A DNA stretch of 64,000 nucleotides from positions 1,914,572 to 1,978,571 of the forward strand of contig CANLSQ010000001.1 in assembly GCA_947493955.1 (NCBI GenBank). The letters are read 5' to 3'. Position numbers and translations under genes: made by a program. The DNA is from an uncultured Sphingomonadaceae bacterium (GTDB taxonomy: Bacteria; Pseudomonadota; Alphaproteobacteria; Sphingomonadales; Sphingomonadaceae). The notes under the pieces were generated by a model, which was given only the letters and a program-made list of their open reading frames with translations, did not search any database and had not been told where the DNA came from. Below are positions 27,200-37,429 of the stretch, in pieces (the stretch's first letter is position 1; each line of letters starts with the position of its first letter).

Positions 27200-28627
27200 A
27201 TGGCAAAACGCTATAGGGCAAAGATGCGATGGAATTTGTCGATTCCAGCCAACATATTCATTTTTCAGGATCATATTATCGCCAGCCAGACCGCCATATT
27301 CCTAACCGGTAGTCCGATGCGGCATATTACCGTGATGACATTAACGGCAAGCATCGGTTTGCTGACGATGTTCATCGTCGATTTTGTCGATCTGCTCTAC
27401 ATTGCCCAACTGGGCGACAGCGCACTGACCGCGGCAATGGGCTTTGCCGCGACCATCCTGTTTTTCGGTACAGCTTTCAATATCGGACTGATGATAGCTG
27501 CGAGCGCCCTGGCGGCACGGAAAATCGGTCAAGGAGATACCGAATATGCGCGCCGCTATCTGACCAACATATTGGCGCTTAGCATGATACTGATAATCCC
27601 GCTGGCGATCATTTTCTTTGTCTTTGCACCGCAAATACTGGATCTTGCTGGCGCCACGGGGACCGCGAAAGAAGCCGCAACCGGCTATATCCGTATTGTT
27701 GCCCCGTTCATGCCGTTCAGTGTCACGGCCATGGTATGTTCCGGCTTTCTACGCGCACACGGGGCGGCCCGGCGCGCGATGAACGTTACGCTGAGCATGG
27801 GTATTGCCAATGCCATACTCGATCCGATTTTCATCTTTGGTTTCGGGTTGGGCGTAAACGGTGCAGCCATGGCCACAGCTTGTGCGGCCATCGTGTCCTC
27901 TGTCTTGGCCGTAGGGCCTATTATCAAGCATTATGGCGGTTTCCAGAAATTCTCTTCCGTCTTGTTCAAGGAGGATCTGAAACCGGTCATGGCGATACTG
28001 GTGCCCGCCATCATGACCAATGTGGCAACCCCTGTAGGCGGCTTCATTTCCTACCGTTTCATCGCCAGCTATCCCGATGAAGTGATTGCCGGGTTTGCCG
28101 TTATGGGCCGGGTTGTACCCGTCGCTTTCTGTCTGCTTTTCTCACTGTCGGGAGCAGTTGGACCGATAATCGGTCAGAATTTCGGTGCGCTGCAATTTGA
28201 CCGCATCCGGCTGACCATCAAGCAGGCAATGGGCTTTGCGCTGGGCTATACGCTGCTTGTCTGGCCGCTCCTCTTCTTTCTCCAGGGACCAATCGGTGAT
28301 CTGTTCAATTTACGGGGCGAGGGCCGCGAGGTCTTTTGGCTTTTCGCGGTCTTTCTGACCCCGTTATTCTTTTTCAACGGCATGTTGTTCATAGCAAATG
28401 CCGCTTGTAACAATCTGGAGCGTCCAGCCTGGTCAACAATAATGAACTGGGCACGCAACACTTTGGGTATATTGCCGTTTCTCTGGATTGGCGGGGCGCT
28501 TTACGGGCTGCCGGGCATCGTTATCGGACCGGCCGTTGGTGGCGTCATGTTTGGCGTTATCGGCTATGCCATTGCCCGTCATCTGGTGAATATTCAGGAA
28601 GCGAATCACGCTTCTGACAAGGACTGA
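27200..28627 (+). CDS. MATE-family multidrug exporter
   Basis: A 475-residue transporter with twelve hydrophobic segments. FLTGSPMRHITVMTLTASIG, then LVDFVDLLYIAQLGD-like spacing (FIVDFVDLLYIAQLGDSAL), is the standard N-terminal MATE signature. The second half repeats the motif around PVGGFISYRFIASYPDEVIA. MATE proteins export cationic drugs or metabolites with H+ or Na+. The first 35 residues are longer than usual and less hydrophobic; a start further in is possible. It is divergent from the DUF2891 gene. Confidence 0.88.
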   Translation: MAKRYRAKMRWNLSIPANIFIFQDHIIASQTAIFLTGSPMRHITVMTLTASIGLLTMFIVDFVDLLYIAQLGDSALTAAMGFAATILFFGTAFNIGLMIAASALAARKIGQGDTEYARRYLTNILALSMILIIPLAIIFFVFAPQILDLAGATGTAKEAATGYIRIVAPFMPFSVTAMVCSGFLRAHGAARRAMNVTLSMGIANAILDPIFIFGFGLGVNGAAMATACAAIVSSVLAVGPIIKHYGGFQKFSSVLFKEDLKPVMAILVPAIMTNVATPVGGFISYRFIASYPDEVIAGFAVMGRVVPVAFCLLFSLSGAVGPIIGQNFGALQFDRIRLTIKQAMGFALGYTLLVWPLLFFLQGPIGDLFNLRGEGREVFWLFAVFLTPLFFFNGMLFIANAACNNLERPAWSTIMNWARNTLGILPFLWIGGALYGLPGIVIGPAVGGVMFGVIGYAIARHLVNIQEANHASDKD

Positions 28628-28794
28628 GAAAGAGATTAGCTCTGCCAGGGCAGTCCGATTTCCTCAGACACCCAGGCATTCCTAATAGCTGTCCCGCGGA
28701 ATTGCTGGGTTAACCATTTAACGCCTGCCAGCGCCTCGTCCCATCTTGAAACACCCGGTTTTTGGAAGGCGATAGCATTAGGGAAAGGCTGTAA

Positions 28795-30225
28795 TTGCAG
28801 TGCTTTCAGCCCGTTTGGGCCTTTGCAGGTGTTTTGAAAATTACAGTGCGCGTTCCTCCTCCCTATGTGCCGCAACTAGGCAGCGGCAGTTCGGCAATTG
28901 CCGGACCGGCTGGGTACGTCTACGCCCCTTCATCTGCAACAGCGCCTGCTCCTGCCGTTGCAGCTGATCCAGCCCCGCCGAAACGGACCCAAGAACCTTC
29001 AACACCAACTGCCGTCACCGATATCGGAAAGCCGGAACCGCAGGTCGAAAAGCCTTGGCGTCTGCCGCGCTGGTTGATGCTCAATGTTCGGGAACGGATA
29101 TTGCTGGGTCTGCTGATTTTCAGCCTGATCATGGTACCCGCGACCATGCCGCGGGCTTCCCTTGACGCGCAGCAATATAATCCTAGTGATCCCAGTCTTC
29201 AGCCAGTCGAGCGGGCCGAGGAAAATTTCGCGGGCTCTGCTTTTTACTTCATCGACCCGGGCTATGCGATCCCGCAAAATTACGCGGAGCTGGCGATTGA
29301 TCCACTGGCCGAGCCTGGGGGAACCGAGATTGGCGACCTGCTAACCAGCAATGGTAGCATTGGAGCTGCCAGCCGAGATCAGACCGCGTCAGCTCATCTG
29401 ATTCGCCCGGTCGCGTTCCGCGCCTCGCTGATCGACAATAGACGCGCGCTGCAGTGCCTGACTTCGGCCATTTATTACGAAGCAGGACTGGAGCCTGATG
29501 CCGGACAACGCGCGGTCGCCCAGGTCGTTCTGAACCGCGTTCGCCATCCCAGCTATCCGCGCACCGTTTGCGGCGTGATTTTTCAGGGTAGCGAACGCAG
29601 CACGGGATGCCAGTTTTCTTATACTTGTGACGGGTCCCTGCGCCGCACGCCGTCGAAATATCACTGGAACCGGGCCAAGAAGGTCGCTGCTTTAGCGCTG
29701 GGCGGAAAGATCGCATCTCCAGTTGGCACAGCGACGCACTATCACACCACGGAAATTTATCCTTACTGGGCACCCAGCCTCAGGTTCCTTGGCACCATCG
29801 GTGCGCACCGCTTCTACAGCTGGAAGGGCACTGCTGGAAGAGCCAGCGCCTTCAGTCAGAGCTATCGCGGTGGAGAGCCCCTGCCCGCGCCGAAACCGCG
29901 CAAATATGATCCGAATCAGGCTCCGTCACTCGATCCCATCGCGCTCGAAAAAGCCTATGAAGCCGGACGCCGCAAAGCACAGGAAGAGGCGGCGAAATCA
30001 GAGAAAGCGGCGGCTATCGCAGCAGATAACGCACGGCGTCACAGCTTGCCGATACCTGTTATCGCCGCGGGAAAACCCAAAACCTATCAAGCGCCCAGCT
30101 ACAGTCAGGAAGCCTTGAAAAAAGGCGGAGAAAAAGCCTTTGCTGGCCAGAAATTGCCAAATGTCAGTCAGATCAAACCAGAATATCGTAATGCTGGCAC
30201 TTGGAAAACAAAACCGGGTAGCTAG
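28795..30225 (+). CDS. SleB-like cell wall hydrolase
   Basis: 476 residues if the TTG at 28795 is used (AAAGG lies a few bases before it); a GTG at 28846 is another choice. A Pro/Ala-rich cytoplasmic part precedes one membrane helix (ILLGLLIFSLIMVPATM, about residue 105). The Hydrolase_2 (SleB) domain follows: LTSAIYYEAGLEPDAGQRAV with the catalytic Glu, then VAQVVLNRVRHPSYPRTVCG and CQFSYTCDG. It should act as a lytic transglycosylase or amidase on peptidoglycan in the periplasm. The Lys/Ala-rich tail is disordered. The start is uncertain; the function is well supported. Confidence 0.88.
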   Translation: MQCFQPVWAFAGVLKITVRVPPPYVPQLGSGSSAIAGPAGYVYAPSSATAPAPAVAADPAPPKRTQEPSTPTAVTDIGKPEPQVEKPWRLPRWLMLNVRERILLGLLIFSLIMVPATMPRASLDAQQYNPSDPSLQPVERAEENFAGSAFYFIDPGYAIPQNYAELAIDPLAEPGGTEIGDLLTSNGSIGAASRDQTASAHLIRPVAFRASLIDNRRALQCLTSAIYYEAGLEPDAGQRAVAQVVLNRVRHPSYPRTVCGVIFQGSERSTGCQFSYTCDGSLRRTPSKYHWNRAKKVAALALGGKIASPVGTATHYHTTEIYPYWAPSLRFLGTIGAHRFYSWKGTAGRASAFSQSYRGGEPLPAPKPRKYDPNQAPSLDPIALEKAYEAGRRKAQEEAAKSEKAAAIAADNARRHSLPIPVIAAGKPKTYQAPSYSQEALKKGGEKAFAGQKLPNVSQIKPEYRNAGTWKTKPGS

Positions 30226-30345
30226 GTTATCAGGCAAGGCCATTTGTTAGTTTCGGCCGCAACCAAACGGCGCTTTTGCTTGCCATTGCCCTTGAAACGA
30301 GCCTAAAGCCACCCGATTTTAAGTGAAAGACATTGGAGTGTGCTC

Positions 30346-31719
30346 ATGGCGACGAATTGGACGCCGAACGGTTGGAGAAATTTTGAAGGTCTGCAAATGC
30401 CTGATTATCCCGATGCTGCGAAGCTCGCGGATACAGAAAAGCTGCTTGGCACCTATCCACCGCTGGTCTTTGCCGGTGAAGCACGTAGCCTGAAACAGGA
30501 TCTGGCTGAAGTCGCAGAGGGCAAGGCTTTTCTGCTGCAGGGCGGTGATTGTGCCGAGAGCTTCGCTGAGTTCCATCCCAACAATATCCGCGACACATTT
30601 CGGGTCATCCTGCAAATGGCCGTGGTACTGACCTACGCTTCGAAAATGCCGATAGTGAAGCTGGGCCGGATGGCAGGGCAGTTTGCCAAGCCGCGTTCCG
30701 CCCCGACCGAGACGCAAGATGGTGTCGAAATGCCGAGCTATCGCGGTGACATTATCAATGGCATCGAATTTGAAGAAGGCCGCCGGGATCCTGATCCCGA
30801 GCGGATGATCCGTGCCTATAATCAGGCAGCGGCTACGCTCAACCTACTGCGTGCCTTTTCAACAGGTGGCTATGCCAACCTGCAACAGGTGCATGGCTGG
30901 ACCCATGATTTCATGAGTCGCAGCCCCTGGGCCAAGAAATTCGAAGAAATGGCTGACCGTATCGGTGAAGCCCTGTCTTTCATGGAAGCGTGCGGCCTCA
31001 ACCCTGATACCGTGCCGCAACTGAAAGGAACATCTTTCTACACCAGCCACGAAGCCTTGCTGCTGCCCTATGAAGAAGCCTTGACGCGGCAGGACAGCCT
31101 GACCGGCGAATGGTATGACACAAGCGCCCATTTCCTGTGGATTGGTGACCGGACACGCTTTGAAGGCTCTGCCCATGTCGAGTTTCTGCGCGGCATCGGC
31201 AATCCGATTGGCATGAAATGCGGCCCATCGCTGAAGTCTGATGATCTGCTGAAAATGCTTGATACGTTGAATCCCGCCCGCGAGGCTGGCCGGATCACAC
31301 TGATCTCACGCTTTGGACATGACAAGGTGGAAAGCGGCCTCGCGCCGTTGGTCCGCGCTGTCAAACAGGAAGGCCATCCGGTCATCTGGTCCTGCGATCC
31401 GATGCATGGTAATGTCATCAAGGCGGATAATGGTTACAAAACCCGGCCGTTCGAGCGCATACTCGCCGAGGTTCGCGGCTTCTTTGCCGTACACCGCGCT
31501 GAAGGTACTCTGGCCGGCGGCATCCACTGCGAGATGACCGGTCAGAATGTAACAGAGTGCACCGGAGGTGCCGTTGCGATTACCGAAGCAGCACTGGGCG
31601 ACCGCTATCATACCCATTGTGATCCCCGGCTAAATGCAGCGCAATCGCTGGAACTGGCATTCCTTTTGGCAGAAATGCTCAATCAGGAGCTTTCTGATCG
31701 CGCGCGCGAAGCGGCATAA
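30346..31719 (+). CDS. aroG: Class II 3-deoxy-7-phosphoheptulonate (DAHP) synthase
   Basis: 457 residues from the ATG behind TTGGAG; a GTG two codons upstream is in frame. It joins phosphoenolpyruvate and erythrose 4-phosphate in the first step of the shikimate pathway. Class II hallmarks are [16 protein letters not shown] near 62, [33 protein letters not shown], and the metal/PEP region [13 protein letters not shown] with [15 protein letters not shown]. It is not the smaller E. coli-type class I enzyme. The next gene follows after three bases on the same strand. Confidence 0.95.
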   Translation: MATNWTPNGWRNFEGLQMPDYPDAAKLADTEKLLGTYPPLVFAGEARSLKQDLAEVAEGKAFLLQGGDCAESFAEFHPNNIRDTFRVILQMAVVLTYASKMPIVKLGRMAGQFAKPRSAPTETQDGVEMPSYRGDIINGIEFEEGRRDPDPERMIRAYNQAAATLNLLRAFSTGGYANLQQVHGWTHDFMSRSPWAKKFEEMADRIGEALSFMEACGLNPDTVPQLKGTSFYTSHEALLLPYEEALTRQDSLTGEWYDTSAHFLWIGDRTRFEGSAHVEFLRGIGNPIGMKCGPSLKSDDLLKMLDTLNPAREAGRITLISRFGHDKVESGLAPLVRAVKQEGHPVIWSCDPMHGNVIKADNGYKTRPFERILAEVRGFFAVHRAEGTLAGGIHCEMTGQNVTECTGGAVAITEAALGDRYHTHCDPRLNAAQSLELAFLLAEMLNQELSDRAREAA

Positions 31720-31785
31720 GCAATGGCGGATAGGATTAAGCCGGAACGAATGCGGCCAGAAGATTATGCAGATGGAGGATCACCA

Positions 31786-31956
31786 ATGAGCCGTGGCGCG
31801 ACCTATGTTCGTAAAGAAATTGTCAGCAAGGGCGTTGGCTTTGGCAGCGCGCTTGCTATTGCGATCAGCTTCACCACGCATCAGTCAGTTCTTTGGGCGA
31901 TTATCCACGGCTTTTTTTCCTGGTTTTACGTGATTTATTACGTGCTGACCCGCTAA
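31786..31956 (+). CDS. Small membrane protein of unknown function
   Basis: 56 residues from the ATG preceded by GGAGG at a 7-base spacing; a longer frame opens at 31723 but lacks such a site. A short basic start (MSRGATYVRKEIVSKG) leads into hydrophobic segments (FGSALAIAISFTTHQSVLWA, then IIHGFFSWFYVIYYVL), giving one or two membrane helices ending at the C-terminus. It is placed behind the DAHP synthase gene and is possibly co-transcribed. I do not recognise the family. Confidence 0.65.
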   Translation: MSRGATYVRKEIVSKGVGFGSALAIAISFTTHQSVLWAIIHGFFSWFYVIYYVLTR

Positions 31957-32056
31957 GGAGCAAACGACGATATCCGGCGTCGATCGCCTATTGTCGTGAC
32001 ATTTCTGGTCCATGGCATTATTGACCATAGCCGTCACTAACTAGCCGAGGACAGCT

Positions 32057-32605
32057 ATGCGCCGCCTTGCCATCCTGATGATGCCGCTCATCGCCATGAC
32101 AACGAGTTGCGGCGGCCCGATTGAAACCCGGATTCAGACAAAGGCGGGATCATCTTTGCCCGCCCAGAAGCAATATAGTTTCACGGCCAAACCGGAACAG
32201 AATAGCGCAGCTTATCAAACAGCGCGCAAGATGGTTGCTGAAGCGCTGGTAGCGAGAAACTTTGCTGCGGTAGACGAGGCACCGATACTGGTTCACATCG
32301 CCTTGGCAGATCGGCCGGCATCCATAGCTATGACGACCGGTGAAAAGGATGATGTGGCCACCATTGCCGGGCAGAAGGAGCGCAAACCGTTGCAATCCTG
32401 TGATGATGTCGAGCATCGCCTGACCATCAATATGGTCAACACCTCCGATGGATCGACCGTCTATTCCGGCACAGCAGCAGAATATCACTGCAAAGGGTCG
32501 ATGGAGCAGTCTCTACCGCATCTGATTGACGCTGCTCTTTCCGATCTGGGGAATTCCGGTCAAACAGTGAACAGTAAAGTCCGCACTCGAACTGGTATTG
32601 AATAG
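32057..32605 (+). CDS. Predicted lipoprotein of unknown function
   Basis: 182 residues. The N-terminus MRRLAILMMPLIAMTTSC looks like a lipoprotein signal with Cys at 18; the lipobox is imperfect (Thr-Ser before Cys). The body has a YSFTAKPEQNSAAYQTARKM segment and a later VHIALADRPASIAM strand pattern, as in DUF4136-type envelope lipoproteins, but the match is loose. Two cysteines (LQSCDD and EYHCKG) could form a disulfide. Its 3' end meets the converging CHASE2 kinase gene ten bases away. Confidence 0.6.
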   Translation: MRRLAILMMPLIAMTTSCGGPIETRIQTKAGSSLPAQKQYSFTAKPEQNSAAYQTARKMVAEALVARNFAAVDEAPILVHIALADRPASIAMTTGEKDDVATIAGQKERKPLQSCDDVEHRLTINMVNTSDGSTVYSGTAAEYHCKGSMEQSLPHLIDAALSDLGNSGQTVNSKVRTRTGIE

Positions 32606-32615
32606 TTCTCTGATA

Positions 32616-34907
32616 TCAATCTGCGTCTGCCGGTTCCGGTGCCAGAGGTAATAATATCGTAAATTGTGCACCGCCATCCCGGACATTCCCTGCGCGGATG
32701 GTGCCGCCATGGCGCTCGATCACTGCCGCCACGAAATTGAGCCCCAGACCGGCGCCTTTGACGGCTCCCTTGGACGCTGCGTCATTGCTCGCGAAGCGCT
32801 CGAACAGATTGCCCAGCATGTCTTCCGCTATACCTTTGCCCTGATCGGTAATTGTAACGGACACAAAGGGTTGCTTGTCGAGGCTGATATTGCGAAGCAG
32901 GATAGAAATCTGGCTGTTGTCAGGGCTGTATTTGATCGCATTGTCGATCAGGTTAGCGAACGACCGGTAAAGACTAGATGGCTCGCCGACGATGAATGCA
33001 CCGTCCGTTTGATCGTCGACCGTTGATTTGATTCCCCGCTGTTTAGCAAGTGGCCACAAGCTATCATTGGCTTCAATCACCAGGTCAGACAGCAGAATAT
33101 CTTCGCCGGAAAATTCACTCGACTTTATTCGCGCCAGACCGACAAAATTATCGGCCAGCGCTAAAGTCCGGCGAGCATGGCTTTCGATCCGCTTGTTGTC
33201 ATCCGTTGCATCCTGACCATCCAGCAGCGCCAGTATCGCCGCCTGAGGGGACCGCATGTCATGTGACAAAAGCTGCAAGACTTCTTCACGTTCCTGTGCC
33301 GCATTGGCGACTTCGGTTATGTCCGCAAGATAATGGATGTGCCCGCGCAATTCTCCCTCATTGGATAATACCCGGGCCCGGCGCATCGCGAAAACCTGAT
33401 CATTCAGTGAGGTGAAATCGATATAATCATGTTCGCGGGCCTGTTGGTCCAGCGCTAGGTAATTTTTAACATCGCCCAGATCTTCAGGCGCAACAAAGCG
33501 ATCCAGCATGTCATCAAGTGCCAGATCCTGAGCACCATCCTCAACCCCGGTTTGAGCCAGTTTGTTGACAAACTTGACCTTGCCATCGAGGTCAGTGATG
33601 AACATGGGGTCGGGTAAATTGGTCAGTGCATCGGCAATGAACCGGCGCAGGTCACGAACATGCTTGATGGCATGGGCTAACTCTTCGGCTTGTTCGGTTA
33701 CCAGATCCACAGGACCCAGCGAGCTTTGCAGAACAGGAATATCGGGTGTTTCGGAGCGATAATTTTTCAACTCACCGCCCATGAAGTCACTGGTCGCCTG
33801 CAGTCGGCGCCATCCCCAGACCGGGTAGACCAGCCCCAGTCCGACCAGCGCCGCACCGGGCGCAAACCATATCTGAAAGGACAACAGAACGGCGCTGGCG
33901 ACCAATATGACGGCGACCAACCCGATCGAGACAAAGATCGTTGTTCGGGGCCGCCAGCGCCAGAAACCGATCAGCAATATCCAGGTCGGGATCAGCGACA
34001 AAAGGATTTGCGTGCCTGTCGAAACGGGCGCGATAAAATTGTCGGCCATGATATCATTCAGCATATTGGCCATAATCTCGACACCGGCGACAGTACCACC
34101 ATCGCCAAGCGGCGCAGGATGCTGGTCACCCAACCCTTGGGCGGTTGCGCCTATCAATATGATCTTGTCATTCAGAAACGCTGCCGGAATTTCACCATTT
34201 ACGACTGCAGCATATGGGACCTGGGAAAAGGCCCCGCGGTTCGCATAGGGCATGAGCAAAGGTTTCTGACAATTTTCAAGACTGTCAAAGGCCGATGAAC
34301 TACCACCACTCACACTGCGATAAACCTGTTCCATGAGATGCGGCCAGACCGTCCTGGCGCTGTCCACAGGGTCGGTGATTCCGCCAAAACACAAAGATGT
34401 CCGGCGTACTACGCTGTCACGATCGAAAAGAAGATTGACGTGCCCGATTCCGGCAACAGCCTCCTTCAGGGGTGTAATTGGCTCTTTGACATCAAAATCT
34501 GCCCCATTGGTCCCCGGGAAGACAAAGTGCAGCGGCAGAAACAGATTATCATTTTGCCCGGCCGCCTGTGCCATCAACTGGTCTTCATCAGTGTCACCGG
34601 GTTCGCTTAGCAATATATCAAATGCAATCGCCTTTGGCTTTGCATCCGCCAATATGCTGAACAAATTTGCATGTCGATCGCGCGGCCATGGCCATTTCCC
34701 AAATGCGGCCAGACTGTCTTCATCGACGGCGACAATCAAAATTTCTTCGGATGCCTCCGGACGATCATATTCAGAAAGCTGGTCATAAAGTAGGTTGTCA
34801 AAGCCGGAGAGACTGTTCCAATAGATCAGTGCAGTGACTATCAGCGATGCCCCAAGCGCCACACCGGCCCATTCAATTCCGAGGCGGCGACGCAGTTTCA
34901 TGGACAA
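32616..34907 (-). CDS. CHASE2-PAS sensor histidine kinase
   Basis: A 763-residue membrane kinase. One N-terminal helix anchors an extracytoplasmic CHASE2 domain (about 40-300; VDEDSLAAFGKWPWPRDRHA is its signature). Three helices (about 300-365) follow. The PAS domain (FITDLDGKVKFVNKLAQTG) leads to HisKA with the phospho-His in LQLLSHDMRSPQAAIL and an HATPase with FANLIDNAIKYSP and GAGLGLNFVAAVIERHGG. The FecR-LysM and response-regulator genes lie upstream on the same strand and form its operon. The receiver partner is most likely the OmpR-type regulator at 36347. Confidence 0.93.
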   Translation of the reverse strand: MSMKLRRRLGIEWAGVALGASLIVTALIYWNSLSGFDNLLYDQLSEYDRPEASEEILIVAVDEDSLAAFGKWPWPRDRHANLFSILADAKPKAIAFDILLSEPGDTDEDQLMAQAAGQNDNLFLPLHFVFPGTNGADFDVKEPITPLKEAVAGIGHVNLLFDRDSVVRRTSLCFGGITDPVDSARTVWPHLMEQVYRSVSGGSSSAFDSLENCQKPLLMPYANRGAFSQVPYAAVVNGEIPAAFLNDKIILIGATAQGLGDQHPAPLGDGGTVAGVEIMANMLNDIMADNFIAPVSTGTQILLSLIPTWILLIGFWRWRPRTTIFVSIGLVAVILVASAVLLSFQIWFAPGAALVGLGLVYPVWGWRRLQATSDFMGGELKNYRSETPDIPVLQSSLGPVDLVTEQAEELAHAIKHVRDLRRFIADALTNLPDPMFITDLDGKVKFVNKLAQTGVEDGAQDLALDDMLDRFVAPEDLGDVKNYLALDQQAREHDYIDFTSLNDQVFAMRRARVLSNEGELRGHIHYLADITEVANAAQEREEVLQLLSHDMRSPQAAILALLDGQDATDDNKRIESHARRTLALADNFVGLARIKSSEFSGEDILLSDLVIEANDSLWPLAKQRGIKSTVDDQTDGAFIVGEPSSLYRSFANLIDNAIKYSPDNSQISILLRNISLDKQPFVSVTITDQGKGIAEDMLGNLFERFASNDAASKGAVKGAGLGLNFVAAVIERHGGTIRAGNVRDGGAQFTILLPLAPEPADAD

Positions 34908-34976
34908 TCAATTCTCCACATAGAGACAAAAGGCGGCCCGGTACATCTTTGGCAGTCCGGCCGCTAACCAGCGGCC

Positions 34977-36350
34977 CTAGCCAGCTACCGTCAATTTTTC
35001 GAAATCGGTCCATTTCTGAAACACGTCGGTATCTTCCGGGTCCGCAGAATATTGTGTCACCCCTACACGCCAGTAATATTCGCCGTCGGGCAAGTCGGAC
35101 AGGGTAATGACGTCTCGGGTGAGGCCAGCTTCATCGACAATCGGCACCCCGTTCGTGTCACCAAGCAGCAATTGAAAACGATAGACGCGCTTGCCCTTGC
35201 CGGCACCGGCCCATTTGAACCGATAGCCGAAATCGCCTTTACCGGCGCTGCCGCTGAGCGTGCTTAACTGCCGTTTGAAGGAATAGGCCGCAGGCATCCC
35301 TTCAAAACCATCTCGTCCAAAGGCGGTTGCCTTGGCAAAATAGCGTCCGTCTTCGATGCCGGGCAGACTTATGGTTGCGCCGTCACTCAGTTGCTCGGTC
35401 ACAATGTCAACAAACCCGGCGTCCGTCGAAACAAGGATACGGTGGGCCGTGGCTGCTTCTCGCGGCGCCACGACAAATTCCAGCGTCTCTTCGGATTGCA
35501 CCTTGGCCGGATCGACAAGTTCAGGCGGCGTCAGCAAATCTGCTTTTGCAAGATCACCGGTAACGGTCGCAGCGGCGCCAGTGCCAGCCGGAACCGACAC
35601 TATGTTTGCGCTGTCCAGGCTCTCCCCCGCAGCAACCTCAATCGCACCTTCAACTGTCTCCGAATAAGCCGTGCCAGTCGCTTCATCCACGCGGGTCCGG
35701 TAATCTGTACCCCGAACGGCAGAAACGGCCACTGGTGTGCGAACCCGGTACCGATCCGCCTTCTTGTCGAAAGGGGTGACTTTCGAACGTATCCGGCCGC
35801 TGTCCACTGCCAGTTCATAGTCTACACTGTCGGTAAGAAGAATATGCCGCAGGCGCGTAATCCGCATCTTGCTGTTGGATGGCATGGAAATACGGGATCC
35901 ATCTTCCAGCTCCAGTGTCAAAAAGCTGCCTGCTGCAGTGGCAAGCCTGCTACCCTCCGCGATATCGAGGCCTGTCACTGGGGCGATGGTCTGACCATCA
36001 CGTGCGATGGAAACATTGCCGCGAAAAGCACTCAAACTGGCCTCACTCGGCCGGTACTTCAGCAGGCGGAACGGGATCGATATGGTTTTTCCGACAGGAA
36101 TGAAACGAGGGTTTGCTATTCGGTTGAGCCGCTGCACCGTGACATAGTCGGAGCGCTTGCGCATATATTTTCCAGCGAGTTCGATAAGGGTATCACCGCG
36201 CTTGAACACATATTCAACCCGTTCATTGCTGACAGAAGACTGGGCCTGCGCAATATGCGGCGAGACAGAAACCGAGGCTAGTAAAAGCAGAGATGAAAGC
36301 TGCAAGCATTTGAGATATTTTCGCTTACGTCTTCCAAAGGTCATGGTCAT
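34977..36350 (-). CDS. Periplasmic LysM-FecR protein
   Basis: A 457-residue protein with a signal peptide (KCLQLSSLLLLASVSVSPHI). A LysM follows (VEYVFKRGDTLIELAGKYMR), then a FecR domain (about 115-240, with GSFLTLELEDGSRISMPSNS and TPVAVSAVRGTDYRTRVDEA). The C-terminal half consists of beta-sandwich-like repeats. Its ATGA overlaps the stop of the response regulator, and the CHASE2 kinase follows 69 bases later. FecR-LysM proteins next to CHASE2 kinases or CHASE2-cyclase genes recur in bacterial genomes. The likely role is a peptidoglycan-bound sensor feeding the kinase. Confidence 0.9.
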   Translation of the reverse strand: MTMTFGRRKRKYLKCLQLSSLLLLASVSVSPHIAQAQSSVSNERVEYVFKRGDTLIELAGKYMRKRSDYVTVQRLNRIANPRFIPVGKTISIPFRLLKYRPSEASLSAFRGNVSIARDGQTIAPVTGLDIAEGSRLATAAGSFLTLELEDGSRISMPSNSKMRITRLRHILLTDSVDYELAVDSGRIRSKVTPFDKKADRYRVRTPVAVSAVRGTDYRTRVDEATGTAYSETVEGAIEVAAGESLDSANIVSVPAGTGAAATVTGDLAKADLLTPPELVDPAKVQSEETLEFVVAPREAATAHRILVSTDAGFVDIVTEQLSDGATISLPGIEDGRYFAKATAFGRDGFEGMPAAYSFKRQLSTLSGSAGKGDFGYRFKWAGAGKGKRVYRFQLLLGDTNGVPIVDEAGLTRDVITLSDLPDGEYYWRVGVTQYSADPEDTDVFQKWTDFEKLTVAG

Positions 36351-37042
36351 ACCCCGTTGCTTAATGTCTCCAGCCTATAGCCATAACCGAAAACGGTGAA
36401 AATCCGAAACCCGTTCTCAGGCGTCAGCGATAATTTGGACCGCACCCGCGACACATGCATATCCAGCGTCCGCGTCGCCAGATGCGCGTTGGTCCGCCAG
36501 ACCGTTTCCATAATATAGCGCCGTGACAAAGTCCGGTCGCGATTACGGAACATCAAATCTGTCAATTCAAATTCCTTGGCGGTCAAAGCCACTTCCGTTT
36601 TGTTATGCCGGACCTTCTGTTCGATGCGGTCCAGAATATAGTCACCATATTGCGCCGTTGTTTCCATGGCCGTGGAGCCGTTGCCGCGCCGAAGGATCGC
36701 ATTGATCCGGGCAGCGATTACATTCGGGTCTTCCGGTTTTGTGATATAATCATCGGCGCCAGCGTTCAGCGCGTCGCTGATATCCTGTTTTGCAGTGCGG
36801 CTCGTCATCATCATAACCGGCGGACGATCATCGACCGCACCTTCCATCCATTCCAGGATCTGCATGCCGGTCTTGCCAGGCATGTTCCAATCCAGGATTA
36901 CCAGATCGAAAGTGTCACGCAGCAAGGCATTGGCCAAAGCGTCGCCATCTGCAAACCCCACGAAAACATGGCCTTGCTCTTCAACAATTTTACCCAAAAA
37001 ATCTACGACTTCTCGATCGTCGTCTGCAATTGCTATGCGCAT
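36347..37042 (-). CDS. OmpR/PhoB-type response regulator
   Basis: 231 residues. The chosen ATG (MRIAIADDDREVVDFLGKIV) stands behind GGGGAA; a longer frame upstream is not conserved-looking. The receiver has the acidic pair DDD, the phospho-acceptor Asp in DLVILDWNMPGKTGM and Lys in DDYITKPEDPNV. The winged-helix DNA-binding domain follows (LTAKEFELTDLMFRNRDRTL, with DMHVSRVRSKL). It is the first gene of the three-gene FecR-LysM/CHASE2 kinase operon; the stop overlaps the next start as ATGA. Confidence 0.93.
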   Translation of the reverse strand: MRIAIADDDREVVDFLGKIVEEQGHVFVGFADGDALANALLRDTFDLVILDWNMPGKTGMQILEWMEGAVDDRPPVMMMTSRTAKQDISDALNAGADDYITKPEDPNVIAARINAILRRGNGSTAMETTAQYGDYILDRIEQKVRHNKTEVALTAKEFELTDLMFRNRDRTLSRRYIMETVWRTNAHLATRTLDMHVSRVRSKLSLTPENGFRIFTVFGYGYRLETLSNGV

Positions 37043-37322
37043 ACGTGTTTTCCCCGGTAGCGAAAGCAAACATCCCATTGCTTTCGCCTCATATAAATTC
37101 CCAACCCGGATTTTGTTTACATCTATGTTCGTGGATTTTACCAGAGCCACGACACCTAATTTACATAGCTTTACATAATAAATGGGAATTTTACCAAAAC
37201 GGCCATCGATTTCTTCGTCTGGAAGGCACGTTTCATCCAAATCGGTGCGAATTTACAGGTCGTTGTGGAGATAATGAGCAGCAGTGATTCGATTTGTCAT
37301 ATTGCAAGGACAACATATCGAA

Positions 37323-37397
37323 TGGTTGGGGTGGCAGGATTCGAACCTGCGCATGGCGGCATCAAAAGCCGCTGCCTTACCACTTGGCGACACCCCA
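37323..37397 (-). tRNA. tRNA-Gln (anticodon TTG)
   Basis: On the minus strand the 7-bp acceptor TGGGGTG pairs with CACCCCA. The anticodon arm GCGGC-TTTTGAT-GCCGC carries TTG. The T-arm is CAGG-TTCGAAT-CCTG with one extra pair. The discriminator is A and CCA is encoded (to 37323). A glutamine tRNA reading CAA and CAG. Confidence 0.95.
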
Positions 37398-37429
37398 ATA
37401 TTAGCCGCTTCATTCGTCAGCGAAGGGGC

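Noticed and set aside
28636..28875. A minus-strand frame after the MATE gene, ending VSEEIGLPWQS
   Set aside because: The final 50 codons look protein-like, but there is no start signal and most of it overlaps the next gene. It may be a remnant; not enough to call.
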